A stretch of DNA of 34,678 bases from contig DUEL01000039.1 of NCBI GenBank assembly GCA_011192125.1, positions 1 through 34,678 of the forward strand, written 5' to 3'. This DNA is from Thermoflexia bacterium. Lineage in GTDB: Bacteria > Chloroflexota > Anaerolineae > B4-G1 > DUEL01. Under the pieces are notes generated by a model. That model saw only the letters and a program-made list of their open reading frames with translations, did no database searches and was not told where the DNA came from. This document shows positions 8,180-16,686 of this stretch, piece after piece; the stretch's first letter is position 1; every line of letters begins with the position of its first letter. The position numbers and the translations under genes are program-made.

Positions 8180-9100
8180 TTATTCCCGTCGATACGGCTT
8201 CAGCAGCGCGGCCGGGTAGGTCGCGTTCCGCCCGGCGATGACCAGCGCGACGATGGTCACGACGTAGGGCAACGCCAGGAAGGTCTCGTAGGGGATGGGA
8301 AGGTTCAGCCCCATCGCCTGGAGCCGCAACTGCAGGGCAAAGGTCCCACCGAAGATCAACGCGCCCCACATCACCTTGACCGGGTCCCAGTTGCCGAAGA
8401 TGACCAGCGCGAGGGCCACCCAGCCCCGGCCGGAGACGATGCCGTGGGTGAAGGCGCCCAGCTGGGCCAGGGAGAGGAACGCCCCACCAGCGGCGATCAG
8501 CCCTCCGCCGATGGCCAGGGTGATGTACCGGATAAGGAAGACATTGACCCCGGCGGCGTCGGCGGCCTCCGGGTTCTCCCCCACCGACCGGATGTTGAGA
8601 CCGAAACTGGTCCGGTAAAGGAGCCACCAGGCGAGAGGGACGATGACCAGGAAAGCGACGTAAGTAAAGAGGTACTGCTCGAACAGCGTGCCCAGGACTG
8701 GAACATCCTTGAAGGGGGAAAGTTGGGGAAACGGCTCGATGGAGGGCGGCACAGAGCGCCCCCCGTACTTCAAGCGGAAGGCGAACAACGAGAGTCCACC
8801 CAGCAGCAGCGTGATCCCCAGGCCGGAGACGTGCTGGTTGACCCCAAAGGTCACGGAAAAGAGGGCCATCAGCAGCCCGCTCAGGACCCCACTGAGGACA
8901 GCGACCCAGAATCCCAGCCAGAGGGAGCCCGTCACATCGGCGACGAAGAAGCCGACGAAGGCGCCGAAGAACATCATCCCCTCGATGCCCAGGTTGAGCA
9001 CCCCGGCCCGCTCGATGTACGTCTCTCCGATGGCCGCCAGCAGCAGCGGCGTGGCGACCCGCAACGTCGCGGCAATCAGGTTGACCAGGAAGGTATCCAT
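8180..9100 (-). CDS. Nucleoside/purine-type ABC transporter permease 2
   Basis: 306 aa, hydrophobic throughout, of the BPD_transp_2 (branched-chain/sugar permease) fold. Marker segments are GETYIERAGVLNLGIEGMM near the N-terminus and RSVGENPEAADAAGVNV in the middle, typical of the second permease of BMP-dependent nucleoside importers (NupQ/YufQ). ATG at 9100 with GGAGGG is preferred over the GTG one codon upstream; it overlaps the stop of permease 1 (TGATG). It is the last transporter gene before mmdA. Confidence 0.88.
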   Translation of the reverse strand: MDTFLVNLIAATLRVATPLLLAAIGETYIERAGVLNLGIEGMMFFGAFVGFFVADVTGSLWLGFWVAVLSGVLSGLLMALFSVTFGVNQHVSGLGITLLLGGLSLFAFRLKYGGRSVPPSIEPFPQLSPFKDVPVLGTLFEQYLFTYVAFLVIVPLAWWLLYRTSFGLNIRSVGENPEAADAAGVNVFLIRYITLAIGGGLIAAGGAFLSLAQLGAFTHGIVSGRGWVALALVIFGNWDPVKVMWGALIFGGTFALQLRLQAMGLNLPIPYETFLALPYVVTIVALVIAGRNATYPAALLKPYRRE

Positions 9101-10152
9101 CACACCCTCCGGATGCGGTAGTTCTGTAGGAGGAGCATCGCCAAAGTGACCAGGAGCATCGTCGCCTGGGTCACCTCACCCAGGTAGATGGGCACGCCCA
9201 TCGCGTGGCTGAGGGTCTGCGTGCCCGTGTCGATCAGACCGAAGAAGAGGGCAGCAGCGGCAACCCCCCAGGCGTTGAGCGCGCCCAGCGTGGCGATGAG
9301 GATGCCGGTGTAGCCGTAGCCAGGGGAGATCTCCTCAATGAGGTGGAAGTGGATCCCCGCCACCTCCGAGACCCCCACGATCCCGGCGATCCCCCCGCTG
9401 ATCAGCGCGGCGATGAGCATCGTCCGCCCCACGTTCACCCCCGCGAAGCGGGCGGCCTCCCGCCCCAGCCCGGCGGCCCGCATCTTCAGACCGAAGACGG
9501 TGCGGGAGAGGACGAACCACAACACCACCACCGAAAGGACCGCCACAACGAACCCCAGGTGGAGCCGCGAGCGGGGGATCAGTTTGGGCAACACCGTGGA
9601 GGGCGCGATCTCCGGCGACTGGGGCCATCCGGAGACAGGGCTCCGCCACGGGCCGTTGAGCAGCGCGCTGACGATGAACAGCATCACCGAGTTCAGAAGC
9701 AACGTCGTCACCACCTCGTCCACCGCCAGTTTGACCCGCAACAGAGCGGGGGTCAGCGCCCAGAGGGCCCCGGCGATGAAACCACCGAGCAGCATAATAG
9801 GGATCGCCAGCGCGGGGGGCAGCCCCCCCAGCACCGTCCCCAGCCAGGCTGCAGCGATGGCGCCGGCGTACAGTTGCCCCTCCGCCCCAATGTTGTAGTA
9901 TCCAGCGACGAAGGCGAAGGTGACCGCCACGCCGCTGAGGATCAGCGGCGTCGACTTGACCAGTACCTCCAGCGCGCTGACCCGGCTGGTGAGGGGGGCG
10001 ATGAGAAAATAATAATAGGCCTGGATCGGGTTTGCCTGCCCCCACAGGATCAACCCTGAGGTGATAAGAAACGTGACCAAAAGTGCAAAGACGGGGATCA
10101 GCGAGCGCATCCAGACGGGCGCCCCGGTCTTCTCGATCTTAAACCTCAGCAT
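9100..10152 (-). CDS. Nucleoside/purine-type ABC transporter permease 1
   Basis: 350 aa membrane protein, with a first transmembrane segment at about 20-40 and many more after it. Characteristic segments: AGYYNIGAEGQLYAGAIAA, VKLAVDEVVTTLLLNS and GREAARFAGVNVGRT, as in NupP/YufP. The ATG at 10152 has AAGG upstream and overlaps the end of the ATPase gene by 14 bp; a GTG two codons earlier is also possible. It forms the translocation path together with permease 2. Confidence 0.88.
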   Translation of the reverse strand: MLRFKIEKTGAPVWMRSLIPVFALLVTFLITSGLILWGQANPIQAYYYFLIAPLTSRVSALEVLVKSTPLILSGVAVTFAFVAGYYNIGAEGQLYAGAIAAAWLGTVLGGLPPALAIPIMLLGGFIAGALWALTPALLRVKLAVDEVVTTLLLNSVMLFIVSALLNGPWRSPVSGWPQSPEIAPSTVLPKLIPRSRLHLGFVVAVLSVVVLWFVLSRTVFGLKMRAAGLGREAARFAGVNVGRTMLIAALISGGIAGIVGVSEVAGIHFHLIEEISPGYGYTGILIATLGALNAWGVAAAALFFGLIDTGTQTLSHAMGVPIYLGEVTQATMLLVTLAMLLLQNYRIRRV

Positions 10153-11653
10153 AGGCACCTTGCCTCTCTTTGACTGCGCCGGACATCATCAATCCCAACC
10201 GTTCCGGATCCGCATCCTGGGCCGGCAACACGCCGACGATCTCCCCTTCGTACATCACGGCGATCCGGTCCGAGAGGGCTAGAATCTCATCGAGGTCCTC
10301 CGAGATCAGCAGGACCGCCGCTCCCCTCGCCCGCTGTGCGAGCAACTGCTGCCGCACATACTCCGTTGCTCCCACATCCAGCCCACGGGTCGGCTGGGAG
10401 GCCAACACCACCTTGGGATCGCGGGAGAGGACACGGGCCAGGATCAGTTTCTGGAGGTTGCCCCCGGAGAGCGTCCGGGCCCGGTCGGTGGCACGGGCTT
10501 TGATCTGGAACCGCTGGATGAGTTCCTCGGCGTGCCGCCGGATCGCCTCCCGGTCCAGCATCCCCCCTCGGGCGAACTCCTCCAAATACTCCAGCGCCAG
10601 GTTCTCCGCCACGCTCAACTCACCCACCACCCCGGCGTGCCGGTCCTCGGGGATGCGCCCCACGCCGGCGGCGGTGAACTCATCCGGCGTCGCCCCGGTC
10701 AGGTCCTGCCCATCCACCAGGATGCGGCCCGAGGTGGGACGGCGCACACCGGAGAGCACCTCCGCCAGTTCCTTCTGACCGTTGCCCCCCACCCCAGCGA
10801 TGCCCAGGATCTCCCCGGCGTGGACCACCAGGGAGACCTCCTTCAGGGCGGGAAGGCCCTGGTCGTCCTCAGCGCAGACCCGTTCGACCTGGAGAAGCGG
10901 CTGCTCTCCGACCGCTCGCTCTTCGCGGCGAACGCCAAAGGTCTCTCGACCGACCATCATCCGGGCCAGTTCCCGCTCGTTCGTCCTCGCCGTCTCCACT
11001 GTGCCGACGACCCGTCCGTCCCGCAACACGGTGACTCGGTCGCTGATCCGCATCACCTCTTCCAGTTTGTGGGTGATGAAGATGACCGAGAGCCCTCCGG
11101 CCCGAAGCCGCTCCAGGGTCTCGAAGAGGGCGTCGATCTCCTGAGGGACGAGGACAGCCGTCGGCTCGTCCAGGATGAGCACCCGTGCCTCACGGTAGAG
11201 CGCTTTGAGGATCTCGACCCGCTGGCGCTGACCGACGGAGAGGTGGCGGACCACCGCCGAGGGATCGACCTCCAGACCAAAGCGCTTTGCCGCCTCGGCG
11301 ACCCTCTGCTCGATGGTCGCCTTCTCCAACACGAAACCGTCGGTGAAGCCCAATACGACGTTCTCAGCCACGGTCAGCGGGGGGACGAGGGCGAAGTGCT
11401 GGGTGACCATACCGATGCCCAACGCAATGGCATCCTTGGGAGAGTTGATCCGTACCGGCCACCCCTCCACGAGGATCTCCCCCTCGTCAGCCCGGTAGAG
11501 GCCGTATAGAATGCGCATCAGGGTCGTCTTCCCAGCCCCGTTCTCGCCCAACAGGGCGTGGATCTCCCCTTTGCGGAGGTTGAAGTCGATGTGGTCGTTG
11601 GCCACCACCGGGCCGAACCGCTTGGTGATCCCCCGCATCTGGACGATGTCCAT
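10139..11653 (-). CDS. Double-domain ABC ATPase of the nucleoside/purine importer
   Basis: 504 aa with two ABC cassettes. The first has Walker A GENGAGKT (about 36-43), signature LSVGQRQRVEI and Walker B LILDEPTAVL. The second has a degenerate P-loop (GVGGNGQKEL) and signature LSGGNLQKLI, and its Walker B region reads KVVLASQPTRGLD with no catalytic Glu. This one-active, one-degenerate pattern is usual for RbsA/NupO-type ATPases. ATG at 11653 follows AGGAGGTGCT; the longer frame to 11716 would run into the upstream hairpin. It powers the two permeases encoded after it. Confidence 0.92.
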   Translation of the reverse strand: MDIVQMRGITKRFGPVVANDHIDFNLRKGEIHALLGENGAGKTTLMRILYGLYRADEGEILVEGWPVRINSPKDAIALGIGMVTQHFALVPPLTVAENVVLGFTDGFVLEKATIEQRVAEAAKRFGLEVDPSAVVRHLSVGQRQRVEILKALYREARVLILDEPTAVLVPQEIDALFETLERLRAGGLSVIFITHKLEEVMRISDRVTVLRDGRVVGTVETARTNERELARMMVGRETFGVRREERAVGEQPLLQVERVCAEDDQGLPALKEVSLVVHAGEILGIAGVGGNGQKELAEVLSGVRRPTSGRILVDGQDLTGATPDEFTAAGVGRIPEDRHAGVVGELSVAENLALEYLEEFARGGMLDREAIRRHAEELIQRFQIKARATDRARTLSGGNLQKLILARVLSRDPKVVLASQPTRGLDVGATEYVRQQLLAQRARGAAVLLISEDLDEILALSDRIAVMYEGEIVGVLPAQDADPERLGLMMSGAVKERQGAYAEV

Positions 11654-11668
11654 AGCACCTCCTTTGGT

Positions 11669-11705
11669 GGACCCCTCCCCCCTCGCTCGCAGGGGAGAGG
11701 GGTCC
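11669..11705 (-). other. Intercistronic hairpin between lipoprotein and ATPase genes
   Basis: Long GC-rich inverted repeat (GGACCCCTCTCCCCT on the minus strand pairing with AGGGGGGAGGGGTCC) in the 76-bp gap. It is not followed by a T tract, so it does not look like a terminator. In binding-protein operons such hairpins can stabilise the upstream message so the binding protein is made in excess (established idea; role here inferred). Confidence 0.5.
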
Positions 11706-11729
11706 TGCGTCAGCACGGAAGAGCCAGTC

Positions 11730-12752
11730 CTAGGAGGATGAAGGCGGCGTGGCCTCGTCGATCGGGACGCGGAAGAGGCCCTGCTTGATCTCCTCCTCCC
11801 GCTGCTGGACCAACTGGAGGATATCCGCCGGGATCTTCTCCTCCATCCCGTGGAAGGGGGCCAGGTAAGCGCCGCCCTTCGCCATCATGCTGAAGTCCTT
11901 CAGGTCCATCGCGGTGTAGGAGCCGGCCTCGACCTGCTGGATGATGTACTGGACCGTCGGCCGCATGTCCCAGACGGGGCCGGTGAGGACGTGGCCCGGA
12001 CCCAGTTCGTACTGGTCGCTCATGTTGCCGAAGGCGTACAGGTCGTGCTCCACGGCGGCCTCAATGACGCCGAACCGCTCGGCGAAGAGCACATCGGCTC
12101 CGGCGTCGATCTGGGCAAGGGCCGCCTCCTTCGCCGCCGGCGGGTCGAACCAGCTGTTGATGAAGGTCACCAACACCGTGGCGTCGGGGTTGACCTCTTT
12201 CACGCCGTAGATGAAGGCGTTGACGATACGGTTGACCTCGGGTACAGGATAGCCGCCCACCACGCCGATGACGTTGGACTCGGTCACACCGCCAGCGATG
12301 AGGCCGCACAGGTAGGCCGGCTCGTGGATCCAGTTGTCGAAGACCGAGAGGTTGGGATCGGCCGGGCCGAGGCCGGAGCCGAAGACGAAGGCGATCTCCG
12401 GGTAATCCGCAGCCACGCGGCGAACCGCCTCCTCGTTGCCGAAGGCGTCACCAAAGATGGCGGCCGGCTTCTTCGTCTCGGCGACCTCCCGCAGCACGCG
12501 CTCCATGTCACCAGCGTAGCCGATGTCGTCGGTCCACTCGTACTGGATCTGGCCCGCGTCCGCCGCCTCCTGCAGCGCGGCGTGGATCACGCCGTCCCAC
12601 GGCTCCTCGATAGGCGTGGCAAAGGCAGCGTAGAACAGGGGAGCCTCCGCAGCCTCCTCGGTGGCCTCCGGCGTGGGGGACGGGCCACACTGGACCGCCA
12701 CCAGCGCCAGTAAAGCGATGATAATGAGCAGACTGAGACGCTTCAGGGACAT
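11730..12752 (-). CDS. BMP-family substrate-binding lipoprotein
   Basis: 340 aa. N-terminal signal (MSLKRLSLLIIIALLALVAVQC) with Cys22 as the likely lipidated residue, although the residue before it is Gln rather than the usual Gly/Ala/Ser, so processing is uncertain. A Thr/Pro/Glu-rich linker follows, then a PnrA/Med-type periplasmic binding domain (GDAFGNEEAVRRVA, FVFGSGLG, NVIGVVGGYPVPEVNRIVNAFIYGV). This family binds nucleosides or purines and feeds NupOPQ-type permeases. ATG at 12752 follows GGGAGGTGAAAG. It sits between the Mo enzyme gene and the ATPase, which fits purine uptake. Confidence 0.9.
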   Translation of the reverse strand: MSLKRLSLLIIIALLALVAVQCGPSPTPEATEEAAEAPLFYAAFATPIEEPWDGVIHAALQEAADAGQIQYEWTDDIGYAGDMERVLREVAETKKPAAIFGDAFGNEEAVRRVAADYPEIAFVFGSGLGPADPNLSVFDNWIHEPAYLCGLIAGGVTESNVIGVVGGYPVPEVNRIVNAFIYGVKEVNPDATVLVTFINSWFDPPAAKEAALAQIDAGADVLFAERFGVIEAAVEHDLYAFGNMSDQYELGPGHVLTGPVWDMRPTVQYIIQQVEAGSYTAMDLKDFSMMAKGGAYLAPFHGMEEKIPADILQLVQQREEEIKQGLFRVPIDEATPPSSS

Positions 12753-12867
12753 CTTTCACCTCCCTCCATCACTGATTTACAGCCGTTCTGTGCATCAGTC
12801 CATCCGTCGGATCGCTTGCTCTTCTCCCCCTCGCAACACCTCCTTTTCGATATAAGTTCCGTCGGCT

Positions 12868-15654
12868 CTACTTCCCCTTCTTCAACTCCTCCAACGCCGC
12901 AGCGACCTTTCGGCGGGTCGCCGGCAGGTCGTAGATCCGCACGCCCACAGCGTCGTAGATGCCGTTGGTGATCGCCGGTGCCGTCGCCAGGGACGGCCCC
13001 TCCGCGAACCCTTTGGCCCCCCGTGGACCCTGCGGGTGGGGTACCTCCACCAGGATCGGGATGACCTCGGGGGTGAAGTCGGCTGTGGGAACGCCACACT
13101 TGCGCAACGAATCGGTGAGGTTGATCCCCTTCTCGACGACGAACTCCTCGGTCAGGGCGTAGCCGATGCCCATCATCACCCCGCCGTGGATCTGCCCCTC
13201 GACCGCGCCCCGGTTGATGACCTTGCCCAGGTCGTGAGCGGCGATGACCGCCAACACGCGCACCGCTCCCGTCTTCTCATCCACCTCGACCACCGCCACG
13301 TGCGTCCCGTAGGCGTAACACCAGTGGGTGGGACGGGACTCGAAGTCCGGCTTCCCGTAATGGCTGGGCTCCTCCAGTAGCGGCGCGGAGGGGGGCGTCT
13401 TGTACCGCTTTTCCACGGCGATCCGCTCCCCCAGATCGGATATGGGCACCTTCCGCCCGGAGACCTCATCCACCAAATACGGCCCCTCAATGCGAACGTG
13501 GGCCGGATCGGTGTCCAACATCTCCGCCGCCCGGGCTGCGACCTCTTCTTTCAGGGCGCGGCAGGCCATCAGGAGCGCGTTGCCGGTCATAAAGGTCTGG
13601 CGGGAGGCGGTGGTGGGACCCGTGGGCGGGGTCACCGCCGTGTCCGGCCAGACGACCTCCACCTGGTCCACCGGCACGCCCAGTTCCTCCGCGGCCAACC
13701 GGACCAGTCCGGAGCGCGCGCCCTGACCGTACTCGTGCTGGCTGGTCAGGATGCGCACCTTGCCGGAGGCGTCTAACTCAGCGATGGCCCCCGCGCTCTC
13801 CGGGAAGCCGTGGCCGAAGCCGATGTTCTTCACCGCCGAGGCGACGCCGATGCCGATCCGCTTACCGGGGCCGGGCTGAGGAATGTCCAGTTTCTTCAGC
13901 GCCTCACGAGCAGCGATGATGGTGGGTTTGATCCCCACCACGCCCTCCTCCAGCACGTGATCGGCCACCGTGGGCAGGCCTACGTCCAGCGCGTTGAGCA
14001 GCCGGATCTCGAAGGGGTCCATCCCCAACTTCCGGGCGATCTCGTCCAGGTTGCTCTCCAGCGCGAAGGCGACCTGATTGACGCCGAAGCCGCGCATCGC
14101 GCCGCAGGGGACGTTGTTGGTGTACCAGACCCATCCCTCCAGTTTGACGTTGGGGATGTAGTAGGGACCACCGGCGAAGACCAGGGTGTTCTCCAGCACG
14201 TCGAAACTGAGGGAGGCGTATGCGCCGCCGTCGAGGACGATCTCCGCCTCCAGGGCCAGAAGCCGGCCATCGGCGTCGGCGCCGGTCTTGAACCGCATCT
14301 TGGCCGGGTGGCGTTTGGGATGGGTCCGCAGCGACTCCTCCCGCGTGAGGGTGATCTTCACCGGCCGCTTGGAGAGGAGCGCGCCCAGGGCCAGGTATTG
14401 GTAGATGAGGATGTCCTCTTTGCCGCCGAACGCCCCGCCCATCGGCATCTGGATGATGCGGATCTTCTCCTCCGGCAACGCCAGGATGCGGGCCAGTTGC
14501 TTCCGGTCGTCGAAGGCGGTCTGCGTGCCCATCTTGATGGTGACGCCGCCGTCGGGGTCGGGGATCCCCACACCGGACTCCGGCTCCATAAAGGCGTGCT
14601 CGATGCGCGGGGTGGTGTAGGTGTGTTCGACGACGACCGCGCACTTCTTGAAGGCTTCCTCCACGTCGCCTCGGACGATGCGGGCGTGGTGGATGAGGTT
14701 GCCCTTCTCATGGACGCGGGGGGCGTCCGGCCGGGCCGCCTCCTCGGGGGTGAAGACCGCCGGGAGCGGGCGGTACTCCACCTTGATCCTCTCCACCGCC
14801 ACCTCGGCGATCTCGGGGGTCTCGGCAAAGACGGCCGCCACCGAATCGCCGATGAACCGGACCTTGTCCTCGGCGATGGCGGGCTGGTCCAGTTCGATCA
14901 GGCCGGCCCGGTTCTCGCCGGGGATGTCCTTGGCGGTCACAACCAGAGCGACCCCCTCCATCGCCTCCGCCTCGGACGTGTCGATGCTCACGATCTCGGC
15001 GTGGGGGTACTCGCTCCAGAGGATCTTGCCGTAGAGCATCCCCGGAAGCCGAAGGTCGTCGCTGAACTGGGTGGTGCCGGTGACCAGATCGATCGCATCC
15101 CGGCGTAGTCGGGGCAGATCGGCATCCTCTTTGTCCAGCACCTCCTCGGGGTCCACCCACCGCTCCCCGGCCGCCAGCCGTGCAGCGGCGTCCTGGATGG
15201 CCTTGATGATGTTAACGTACCCCGTGCACCGACACAGGTTCCGGTTGCGAGTGAGGGCCTCTTTTATATCCTCCTCGGTTGGATGGGGGTTCTCGTCCAA
15301 GAGGGCCTTGGCCGCCATCACCATCCCAGGGGTGCAGAAGCCGCACTGGATCGCCCCCTGCTCGACGAAGGCCGCCTGAATGGGGTGAAGTTTCCCTTCG
15401 GGAGCAAGCCCTTCAATGGTGATGACCTCCGCACCGGCGAGGCGGGGGGAGCTCATCTTGACCAGGCAGGAGCGGGTAGCCTTTCCGTTCAGGACGACGG
15501 TGCACGCACCGCATTGACCGACGGAGCAGCCGTTCTTCGGACCGGTCAGGCCCAACCGCTCGCGGAGGAAACGGAGCAGGGTCATATCGGGGGGGACGTC
15601 GGCCTGAACAGGCTGTCCGTTCACCGTGAACTCTACATGGACAGAATCCGCCAT
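12868..15654 (-). CDS. Xanthine dehydrogenase/aldehyde oxidoreductase-type Mo enzyme (2Fe-2S and Mo domains fused, no FAD domain)
   Basis: 928 aa. The N-terminal plant-type [2Fe-2S] site has Cys43, Cys48, Cys51 and Cys63, the second [2Fe-2S] site Cys104, Cys107, Cys141 and Cys143. The molybdopterin part begins near residue 185, with MGGAFGGKED, CGAMRGFG and a C-terminal KGFAEGPS holding the likely catalytic Glu. There is no FAD domain, so electrons should leave through a separate flavoprotein or ferredoxin. The size and plan match D. gigas-type aldehyde oxidoreductase, while the GGAFGGKED motif and the purine-type transporter downstream favour hypoxanthine/xanthine (inference). ATG at 15654 follows GCAGGAGGG. 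It has a clear promoter upstream. Confidence 0.88.
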   Translation of the reverse strand: MADSVHVEFTVNGQPVQADVPPDMTLLRFLRERLGLTGPKNGCSVGQCGACTVVLNGKATRSCLVKMSSPRLAGAEVITIEGLAPEGKLHPIQAAFVEQGAIQCGFCTPGMVMAAKALLDENPHPTEEDIKEALTRNRNLCRCTGYVNIIKAIQDAAARLAAGERWVDPEEVLDKEDADLPRLRRDAIDLVTGTTQFSDDLRLPGMLYGKILWSEYPHAEIVSIDTSEAEAMEGVALVVTAKDIPGENRAGLIELDQPAIAEDKVRFIGDSVAAVFAETPEIAEVAVERIKVEYRPLPAVFTPEEAARPDAPRVHEKGNLIHHARIVRGDVEEAFKKCAVVVEHTYTTPRIEHAFMEPESGVGIPDPDGGVTIKMGTQTAFDDRKQLARILALPEEKIRIIQMPMGGAFGGKEDILIYQYLALGALLSKRPVKITLTREESLRTHPKRHPAKMRFKTGADADGRLLALEAEIVLDGGAYASLSFDVLENTLVFAGGPYYIPNVKLEGWVWYTNNVPCGAMRGFGVNQVAFALESNLDEIARKLGMDPFEIRLLNALDVGLPTVADHVLEEGVVGIKPTIIAAREALKKLDIPQPGPGKRIGIGVASAVKNIGFGHGFPESAGAIAELDASGKVRILTSQHEYGQGARSGLVRLAAEELGVPVDQVEVVWPDTAVTPPTGPTTASRQTFMTGNALLMACRALKEEVAARAAEMLDTDPAHVRIEGPYLVDEVSGRKVPISDLGERIAVEKRYKTPPSAPLLEEPSHYGKPDFESRPTHWCYAYGTHVAVVEVDEKTGAVRVLAVIAAHDLGKVINRGAVEGQIHGGVMMGIGYALTEEFVVEKGINLTDSLRKCGVPTADFTPEVIPILVEVPHPQGPRGAKGFAEGPSLATAPAITNGIYDAVGVRIYDLPATRRKVAAALEELKKGK

Positions 15655-15719
15655 GCTCCCTCCTGCGATCGGGGATGACCCTGGACGCCCCGGTGGTTGA
15701 GCGCCCCGTTCATACCGGG

Positions 15720-15774
15720 CTTTAAGGCTCCTTAAAGTAGAAAATCAGTATACCCCCTCCGTCGGGAATGTCAA
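15720..15774 (-). promoter_or_regulatory. Promoter with palindromic operator for the Mo-enzyme/transporter operon
   Basis: -35 TTGACA at 15774-15769 (perfect), 16-nt spacer, -10 TATACT at 15752-15747. A perfect 18-bp inverted repeat, CTTTAAGGAGCCTTAAAG (15737-15720), falls where transcription would start, about 66 bp before the ATG, and would suit a dimeric repressor. Strongest promoter candidate in the window. Confidence 0.75.
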
Positions 15775-15866
15775 ATCGCCGCCCGACCTTTGGACGGAAG
15801 TTCAGCCATCGCTTCCTGGGGAAGCACCACAGAGGGGCACCAGGGGCATGGGACCCTTGAACTTTG

Positions 15867-15900
15867 AGGTGCGACGCACCTTCGGCGGTGCGTCGCACCT
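15867..15900. repeat. Perfect 14-bp inverted repeat with 6-nt loop
   Basis: AGGTGCGACGCACC, loop TTCGGC, then its exact complement. It lies 27 bp beyond the stop of the DUF166 gene. Each arm itself contains GGTGCGTCGCACC-type self-symmetry. No T tract follows on either strand, so it is more likely a REP-type or mRNA-stabilising hairpin than a terminator. The rest of the 272-bp gap 15655-15926 holds the promoter above and nothing else I recognise. Confidence 0.7.
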
Positions 15901-15926
15901 GGACCAACCCCCTGTCGTGGAAGGGT

Positions 15927-16685
15927 CTATTCGCTGAGTTTACCCGGGACGATGTAGACTTCCTGCTTATACGGCTTGACCTGCTCGGCCACCATCTCTT
16001 TCAAGATGTGACCGGAGATATGCATGATGGTGTCGTTGAAGTCGATGTCCTTCCCCATCCCCGCCAGACAGGGATAGTGGTGATGAAGCATCCCCGCTTT
16101 GAACTCTGCGTCGTCGGCAGAGATTCCCACCAGCCCCTCGGCCACATATCGGCCGCAACCGCAGACGGCATCCCTGATCACCTCCACCTCCGTGATCGCC
16201 CGCGTCTCAGGGTCCACCGTGATGCGAAACTCCGGTTTGCCGAAATAGCGGGCGAACTCAGCGATGAGGGGATCGTCGTACTCGATCCGGTGACGGCGGA
16301 CATTGTAGGAGGTTTCGGTCAGAGAGCAGAGGGGCTTCGGTGTGACGCAGACCACGCCCATATCGGCCAGCCATCCGCGCAGTTGGCGGGCCAGGCCCCT
16401 GGGCAGCCACTCCTCCCGGTCTACCGGCGCGATGACCGCCCGCGCGCCGGTCGCCTTGACTACCTCGGGCACCAACTCCGCCACCCCCTTGTGCTCGCCG
16501 AAGGCCAGCACCAGGTCGGCGGGCGGGAGGTCGTCGGGTAGGAAATCCTCCGGATAGTCGATGACCAGCGGGTAGATCGAAGGGGCCTTCCAGACCTCGA
16601 TCTGCCAGTGGTCCGGCCCGTGGGCCCGCAGGTTGTCCACGTGCCGCTGACCGTACTCCCCTGTGATGATCGCTAGAATTCGCAC
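15927..16685 (-). CDS. DUF166-family protein
   Basis: 252 aa of unknown function, matching the DUF166 pattern: N-terminal RILAIITGEYGQRHVDNL, a central TPKPLCSLTE, then VIRDAVCGCGRYVAEGL and HHHYPCLAGMGKD. Four conserved-looking Cys and three His in a row suggest a metal or Fe-S site. Some archaeal members are labelled thymidylate synthase, a label I do not trust. The GTG at 16685 is chosen: it follows GAGGAGGAA and starts one base after the stop of the hemerythrin-PAS gene. It is the last gene of the redox block. Confidence 0.75.
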   Translation of the reverse strand: MRILAIITGEYGQRHVDNLRAHGPDHWQIEVWKAPSIYPLVIDYPEDFLPDDLPPADLVLAFGEHKGVAELVPEVVKATGARAVIAPVDREEWLPRGLARQLRGWLADMGVVCVTPKPLCSLTETSYNVRRHRIEYDDPLIAEFARYFGKPEFRITVDPETRAITEVEVIRDAVCGCGRYVAEGLVGISADDAEFKAGMLHHHYPCLAGMGKDIDFNDTIMHISGHILKEMVAEQVKPYKQEVYIVPGKLSE

Positions 16686-16686
16686 T

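Noticed and set aside
6456..8219. Long plus-strand frame opposite mmdA and mmdD
   Set aside because: Antisense to clear carboxyltransferase motifs; no domain and no convincing ribosome site.
13810..15108. Plus-strand 432-codon frame
   Set aside because: Shadow of the Mo enzyme gene; composition is His/Asp/Gly/Leu-rich without motifs.
15867..15900. Intrinsic terminator
   Set aside because: No T tract follows the stem on either strand.
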